A stretch of DNA of 64,000 bases. Source: Panax quinquefolius (lineage: Eukaryota; Streptophyta; Magnoliopsida; Apiales; Araliaceae). The notes beneath the pieces were generated by a model. That model worked only from the letters and a program-made list of their open reading frames with translations, did no database searches and was not told the DNA's origin. Where the stretch lies: NCBI GenBank assembly GCA_020205615.1, contig CM035152.1, forward strand, positions 115,034,950 to 115,098,949, in the 5' to 3' direction. The translations under genes and the position numbers were made by a program. Positions 58,994-64,000 of the stretch are shown one piece after another (the stretch's first letter is position 1; each line of letters starts with the position of its first letter).

Positions 58994-60040
58994 TGATTTG
59001 GAATTGATGAGCTTTAACAAAAATTTCCCCTAAACTTCACTTCAACAATTTGTCGAGCACTTGGTGTGCGAGACTTGAAATTCCCACAACTTGGTGATTT
59101 GGCTTGAACTATGGTGATAGAAGATGAGGAATTGGAAAACCAACTTCTTACGTTCAATATATGTCGACTTTGGTTATAGAGATTTGCACAAATCCTATCC
59201 TTGAACTTCCAATTGGTGTGAATTAAGGTTATTAGATTGTGTGGTGAATGGGTGGTTTTATAGAGATAAATTTATGTAGATGGGTAGTGGATGACTAGGT
59301 GGTTGGAGTGGGGTTGTGTTTGATTATTGTGATGAGATGGAAAGTAATGTGTCATGGGTGTATGTTGTGTAGGAGTGGGCTTGTAGGAAGTTGAAGTAGA
59401 ATGGAAGTGGGATATCATGGCTTCATCTCTATAACTGCCATAACTGCTGCTCAATTTTGGACAGCAAGCCCCGGCTTGCCTCTTCTTCATTAAAAAGCAA
59501 GCCCCAACTTGCTTATGAACATTAATGCGATGAGGAGGGCAAGCCCCGAGCTTTTGTTTTCTGGATCTGTGATGGGCAAGCCCGGCTTGGGTCTATTCAT
59601 ATTCCATCATGAAGTGGAAAAGCCCCGGCTTGCTTAATCTTGAACAAAGGAAAACCCGGCTTTGGGGTGATACATTAGGAAGTGATGATGAGCCTGACTT
59701 GCTCAATATGCTTTTGTATGGCAAGCCTAGGCTTGGTGGTCTCTTTTGCTAATGCTCTTTGTTAAATTTTTTACTATTGCTGTGGTTTCATCTTCCTTGA
59801 TTCCTTAGTGCATTCCATGTGCTTCTTTGAGCTTCTTTGAGCTGAACATGAAAACATACTCGTAAGTAAATATTGAGCAAATTAAAGCATGGAGGATAAA
59901 CTTATTTAGCTATCAAGTATACTTTAAATACTACATGACTAAATTCTAAACCAAATATTATTCTAAACTACCATTTCACTAGCATGGATAAAATTACTTA
60001 AGAAAAAAAAAATGAAGAAAAAGCATAAAAATAAATAAAA
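58994..60040 (-). other. Spacer between integrase and the late ORF, with palindrome cluster
   Basis: No gene. It contains the GC-rich palindrome cluster at 59462-59735, AT-rich sequence around 59900-60030 and, at 60035-60090, the minus-strand wording that follows integrase in many Athila-type elements (AAATCAAGCGCCACCGGGAG, GCAACCCAA). Confidence 0.6.
59462..59735. repeat. Eight CAAGCCCCGGCTTG-type palindromes outside the LTR
   Basis: Perfect or decayed copies occur near 59462, 59501, 59541, 59577, 59620, 59652, 59692 and 59720, for example GCAAGCCCCGGCTTGC, GCAAGCCCCAACTTGC, GCAAGCCCGGCTTG and GCAAGCCTAGGCTTG. Spacing is about 25-45 bases. They are the same motif as in the element's LTR, about 3.7 kb away. 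Confidence 0.9.
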
Positions 60041-61022
60041 ATTGGGTTGCCTCCCGGTGGCGCTTGATTTTAAGTCGTTCGACCAAACTACTCCTGTTTA
60101 TGTGTTAAATGCGCAAGTGTGATAACTATGGCGTCCAGTGTTGGACTCGCCACCCCAATAGTGCTTTAATCTGTGATAGTTGACCTTAAAAGTTTCTAAA
60201 GGGTTTCATTTGTAGATTTCAATGGTAGCCATGAGAGAAAAACCTTTTTATTGTAAATGGTCACGACCATCTCGACTTAATCTTGCACTGGGAACAATCT
60301 CAACCGTGAGTTGAACAAAAGGGTGATTGCCACAGCTCGAAAGTTCTTTGCATAATTTTACGGTCGTGCCATCTTTTCACCTTTTCCTTGTATAACTTGG
60401 AGTTTTGTAGGCTTGAAGGCGAAATTCGTCGAGCTCATTTAATTATAGTGTCGCTTTTCCCCTACAATTTGCTTGATCGAAATTGAGTTTACGAATTGCC
60501 TAATAAGCCTTATCTTTGTAAGTTCGATTTGGTAAGTGACAAGCCTTTCCATCTGATGTAGTTGATATGGTGACATCCGATCGGTGTTTTATCTAGCGAT
60601 CAAATAGGCCCATGTCGTCATCAACTGGCGACCAATCCTTTCGATTCGGATTCACCACTTTTTCCAAGATTCTCTTGACTTCCTATTCGAGACCTCGACT
60701 TGTCCCTTTGGTTTGGGGATGATATTTTGTAGCGACCTTATGGTTGACCCATACTTTGCCGATAGAGCTATGAATGACTTGTTGCAAAAGTGACTACCTT
60801 AAATCGGCGATAATTGCTCTTGGCATGCCAAACCTTGTGAAAATGTTCTTTTGTAGGAATTTGAGGACCACCTTGGCATCGTTTGTTGGTAATCTTTGCG
60901 ACTTGACCCATTTTGATCGTAGTCCACTATGAGTAGAATATCTTGATTGTTCGAGAGAGGAGAGGGAATGGCCCCATGAAATCAATGCCCCATACATCAA
61001 AAATTTCAACTTCAAGAATCAT
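60041..61022 (-). pseudogene. Athila-like integrase core and C-terminus
   Basis: The minus strand continues from the RNase H-integrase frame with GIDFMGPFPL near 60955-60995 (first catalytic Asp, one frame away from the open 60794-61015 frame). SKWV and LPTNDAKVVLKFLQKNIFTRFGMPRAIIADLR follow (second Asp present, GG after it changed). Then come SNRELK-like words near 60640-60690. Frames change often, so the C-terminal half is only traceable in pieces. Confidence 0.75.
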
Positions 61023-61925
61023 TTATAGAGGCATCTCATTCCGTTTTGAAATGTTTCCCACCCTTTGACATCTATCACATGTTTTAACAAAATGGTGGGC
61101 TTCCTTGAATAGTGTAGGCCAATAAAGCCCAGATTGCAACACCTTTGCTGCTGTCCTCTCACTCCCATAATGTCCGCCATATGCAGATGAGTGACACTCA
61201 TGCAGGATGTTCTTCACTTCATTGTAAGGCACACGCCTTTTAATCATCTTGTCGGCGCACTGTTTGAACAAGTAAGGCTCATCCCACATGTACCATTTCA
61301 CATCATGCAAAAACTTCTTTTTCTGTTGTCTTGTGAGATCAGGTGGAAGTACATTGCTCATAAGATAATTCGCATAATCCGTATACCAAGGAAATTCTGC
61401 ATTTATTCCAAACAGTTGTTTTTCCGGGAATGATTCATTGATTTCACATTTGTCCTCTTTCAATTTCTTTTGGTTTTCCAGCCTAGACAAGTGATCGGCT
61501 ACCTGATTCTCCGTCCCCTTTCTATCTTTTATTTCTAGATCAAACTCTTGCAGCAGGAGAATCCACCAGATAAGGCGTGGCTTAACATCCTTTTTCGCTA
61601 TCAAATACCGAATAGCCGCATGATCCGTGTAGACTATCACCTTTGTTCCGATCAAATAGGCCCGAAATTTATCAAATGCGTACATTACTGCAAGTAATTC
61701 TTTTTCTGTAGTTGTGTAGTTCAATTGAGTCTTTGTGAGTGTTTTACTTGCATAGTAGATAGCATAAAATATCTTGTCTCGGCGTTGACCCAAAATAGCC
61801 CCAACTGCATAATCACTTGCATCACACATTAGTTCAAACGACATATTCAATCGGGCTGGCGATCGCGGGGGTTGTAGTCGACTTTTCTTCAACAACTTCA
61901 AAGGCTGACTTACACTCCTCATCAA
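61023..61925 (-). pseudogene. Athila-like RNase H and integrase zinc-binding domain (300 open codons)
   Basis: This is the longest open frame in the window. RNase H shows [57 protein letters not shown] and [22 protein letters not shown], so the acidic catalytic residues are in place. After a linker, the integrase HHCC domain shows [20 protein letters not shown] and [10 protein letters not shown] with both His and both Cys. It is only part of a pol polyprotein and has no start of its own. The frame ends at a stop just after [11 protein letters not shown]. Confidence 0.9.
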
Positions 61926-62760
61926 AGTTGAATCTTGAATCCTTCTCTAGAAAAGGCACCTGAGGTTTTGCCATTTTAGAAAAATCCTTTATGAATCTCT
62001 ATAGAACCCGACATGTCCTAGAAAGCTTCTAATTCCTTTGGTGAACTTGGCGGAGGCAACTTCTCAATTGTTTTCGACTTTGCTTTATCGACCTCAATCC
62101 TTTGCGGAGACTTTGTGTCCCAGATTATACCTTCTTCCACCATAAAGTGGTATTTTTCCCAATTAAGGACCAAATTTGTGGCCGGTGCATCTTTGTAAGA
62201 CCATTACCAAATTTTTCAAACACGCGTCAAAATTATCTCCATAGGCGGAGAAATTATCCATGAAGACTTCCACATTCTTTTCCACCATATCGAGAAGATG
62301 GCCATCATGCACTTGCATTTAGAAAGTAGCGGTGCATTACACAATCCGAATGACATCCTCACGAATGCGAGCGTACCATATGGGCATGTAAATGTAGTCT
62401 TCTCTTAATCCTCAAGGCGATGATGATTTGATTGTGGCAGAGTATCCATCCGATAAGCAATAATCGCATGCCCCACCAATCATCCAACATTTGATCGATA
62501 AAAGGTAGAGGAAGTGATCTTTGCGGGTTGCTTTATTCAATTTTACGTAGTCCATACAAACCCTCCGACTGTCATTTGTCCTTGTTGGAATCGGCTCATT
62601 GTTATCGTTTTGCACCTTGTCATTCCTCCTTTTTTTTTTGGCACGCATTACCTTTGGACTCACCCATTTCTTTGTCGAAAATCGGGTAGATGATCTTAGG
62701 CATCTAACCACTTCAAGATTTCTTTCTTCACAACTTCCTTCATAATCGGGTTAAGTCACC
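61926..62760 (-). pseudogene. Athila-like reverse transcriptase
   Basis: The minus-strand block 62412-62711 has KKWVSPKV, VQNDNNEPIPTRTNDSRRVCM, DYVKLNKATRKDHF and a changed LDGYSG site (YCLSDGYSA). The catalytic region near 62250-62280 reads VEVFMDNFSAYG where the family has FMDDFS, so the last catalytic Asp is Asn. ASAKFTKGIRSFLGHVGFYREFIKDFSKMAKP-like words near 61970-62060 (in pieces) close the domain. Several stops and frame changes are present, and part of the palm region is deleted. Confidence 0.8.
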
Positions 62761-63990
62761 ATTTGTTACTCTCCACCGTCGATTTTTTCCTCATCTTCCA
62801 TTAAGATCTTGTGTATGCAAAATGAAGGGTTGGTTCCTTTATATCTGCAATTGTCCACCCGATCGTTGATTTATGTTCCCTAAGCACCCTCGTGACTTTT
62901 CTTCCTGCAATTCGTTAAGTGCGGTGAAATAATAACGGTAAATAATTTGAATTGCCTAAATACGCATACACGAGGTGTTTAGGGAGTGGCTTAAGTTCGA
63001 CTTTGGTGGCTCTTCCGATGATGGTTTCGGTATTTTCTGCGGCTACTTCCTCAGGTGTGCTGATGGTTCAAACGATGTTCTAAATCTGGAAACTTCGTGT
63101 GGCAATGAGTCTAGTATTTGTAAGTACTCCACCGATTCTAGATCATCGACCTCTTCATCCCCAATAACATTATTTCTAACGGATAAATGAAACGAACCCT
63201 TGCTCATATCTTCACCGATGATTTGCTCAATTAAATCCATTCAAAAACATTCTTCCTCATCCGTGGGAAATTTCATGGCTTTAAACACATTGAATTTTAC
63301 TTCTTGATCTTGGACCCTCATAATGAGTTCTCCCTTTTGTACGTCTATGAGTGTCCTGCCCGTGGCCTAAAATGGTCTCCTTAAGATAATTGGGATGTTC
63401 TTGTCCTCCTCAAAATCCAGAATGATAAAGTCCGCGAGGAATATAAACTTATCCACTTTCACTAGAATGTCCTCTACTATGCCTCTTGGATATGTGACTG
63501 ATCTATCTGCCAACTGTAATGTAATGTTCGTAGGCCTTGGTGCAGGCAAACCCAATTCTAAGTATACTAACAATGGCATAAGGTTTACACTCACCCCCAA
63601 ATCACATAAACACTTGTTGAAATGCATATTCCCGATCGTGCATGGAATAGTGAAGCTCCCCGGGTCCTTGAGTTTTGGTGGTAATTTACCAACTGTGTAA
63701 CCTGACTACACTCCTCGGTTAGTCTGTTGTCTCGAAATCTTCCCATTTCTTTTTCCTTGACAGAATCCCTTTCATAAATTTTGCATAGCTCAGCATTTGT
63801 TCTAGGGCCTCTGCAAATGGTATGTTGATTTGAAGTTTCTTGAAAACTTCCAAAAATTTTGAGAGTTGCTTGTCTAATTTTTGTTTTTGAACACTTTGCT
63901 GGAATGGTGGGGGAGGATAAACAACTGGCTCGTTAACTGGTTTGTTCTTTTCCATTTTCTTTTCGTTCCCTTGCTTTACCTCACCCACTA
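62761..63990 (-). pseudogene. Athila-like gag end and protease
   Basis: The frame at 63719-63988 has YPPPPFQQSVQKQKLDKQL and SKFLEVFKKLQINIPFAEAL, the usual gag C-terminus of Athila-type elements. It is followed by LSYAKFMKGILSRKKK. The protease frame 63367-63627 has [17 protein letters not shown] (a D-x-G-type active site), [20 protein letters not shown] and [21 protein letters not shown] frame change and stops separate the two. A decayed linker toward RT lies at 62761-63366. Gag's N-terminal part is beyond the window. Confidence 0.85.
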
Positions 63991-64000
63991 TATTTTTCTC

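Larger units (their letters stand above)
54632..64000 (-). mobile_element. Athila-like Ty3/gypsy element, minus strand (5' end beyond the window)
   Basis: The 3' LTR is at 54632-56439 and the polypurine tract at 56440-56454. There follow a long 3' untranslated region, a late ORF (57765-58993), a spacer, integrase, RNase H, RT, protease and the end of gag at the window edge. The wording AGGACAAGCAAAGGTTTAAC TTTGGGGGTATTTGATAAG just before the LTR, and the gag-protease words, are typical of Athila-type elements. Coding parts are decayed except for a 300-codon RNase H-integrase stretch. Confidence 0.88.

Overview
This is an AT-rich stretch of plant nuclear DNA (a flowering plant, probably a eudicot) made almost entirely of transposable elements. 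I found no host gene, tRNA, rRNA or CRISPR array. The plant assignment rests on Tat-, Athila- and Tork-like LTR retrotransposons, a CACTA (En/Spm) DNA transposon with plant-type TNP2 and Transposase_24-like proteins, and plant-type introns.

The main structure is a nest. The outermost traceable element is a minus-strand Tat-type Ty3/gypsy element (called Tat-2). Its 3' LTR starts at 2709 and its body is on the far right (46542-51088). A second, plus-strand Tat element (Tat-1, 3088-46417, TSD GTTAG on both sides) landed inside that LTR. Tat-1 itself is only about 9.6 kb, and it has been split by four later insertions. These are copia-1 (4118-13373, TSD GAAGT), a 3.8 kb TG..CA element without coding capacity (14440-18227, TSD ACCAC), an Athila-like LTR fragment joined to minus-strand copia-2 (18865-29368), and a 10.1 kb CACTA transposon (35568-45690, TSD TGA). 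Without the inserts, Tat-1 reads LTR, primer site, gag, protease, RT, RNase H, a second archaeal-type RNase H, integrase, an antisense extra ORF, polypurine tract, LTR.

Left edge (1-2708): the tip of a CACTA-like element, the 3' end of an Athila-like LTR and a diverged copia LTR in minus orientation. Right side: the Tat-2 extra ORF, interrupted by an Athila-like solo LTR (47542-49003), and the Tat-2 integrase. Then come two related Ogre-like LTRs in tandem (51089-54631) and a minus-strand Athila-like element (54632 to the window end) with gag, protease, RT, RNase H, integrase and a late ORF.

Every coding region carries stops or frameshifts, so I see no autonomous element. The most interesting features are non-coding. 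They include a four-unit hairpin array in the copia leader whose core changed in all units together between two copies, family-specific palindromes in Athila-like LTRs, paired perfect hairpins upstream of the CACTA transposase, tandem arrays in LTRs, leaders and one intron, and the antisense extra ORF kept in both Tat copies. I did not find a clearly new gene system. Element boundaries with matching TSDs are firm; domain limits inside decayed genes are approximate. All comparisons were made by eye.
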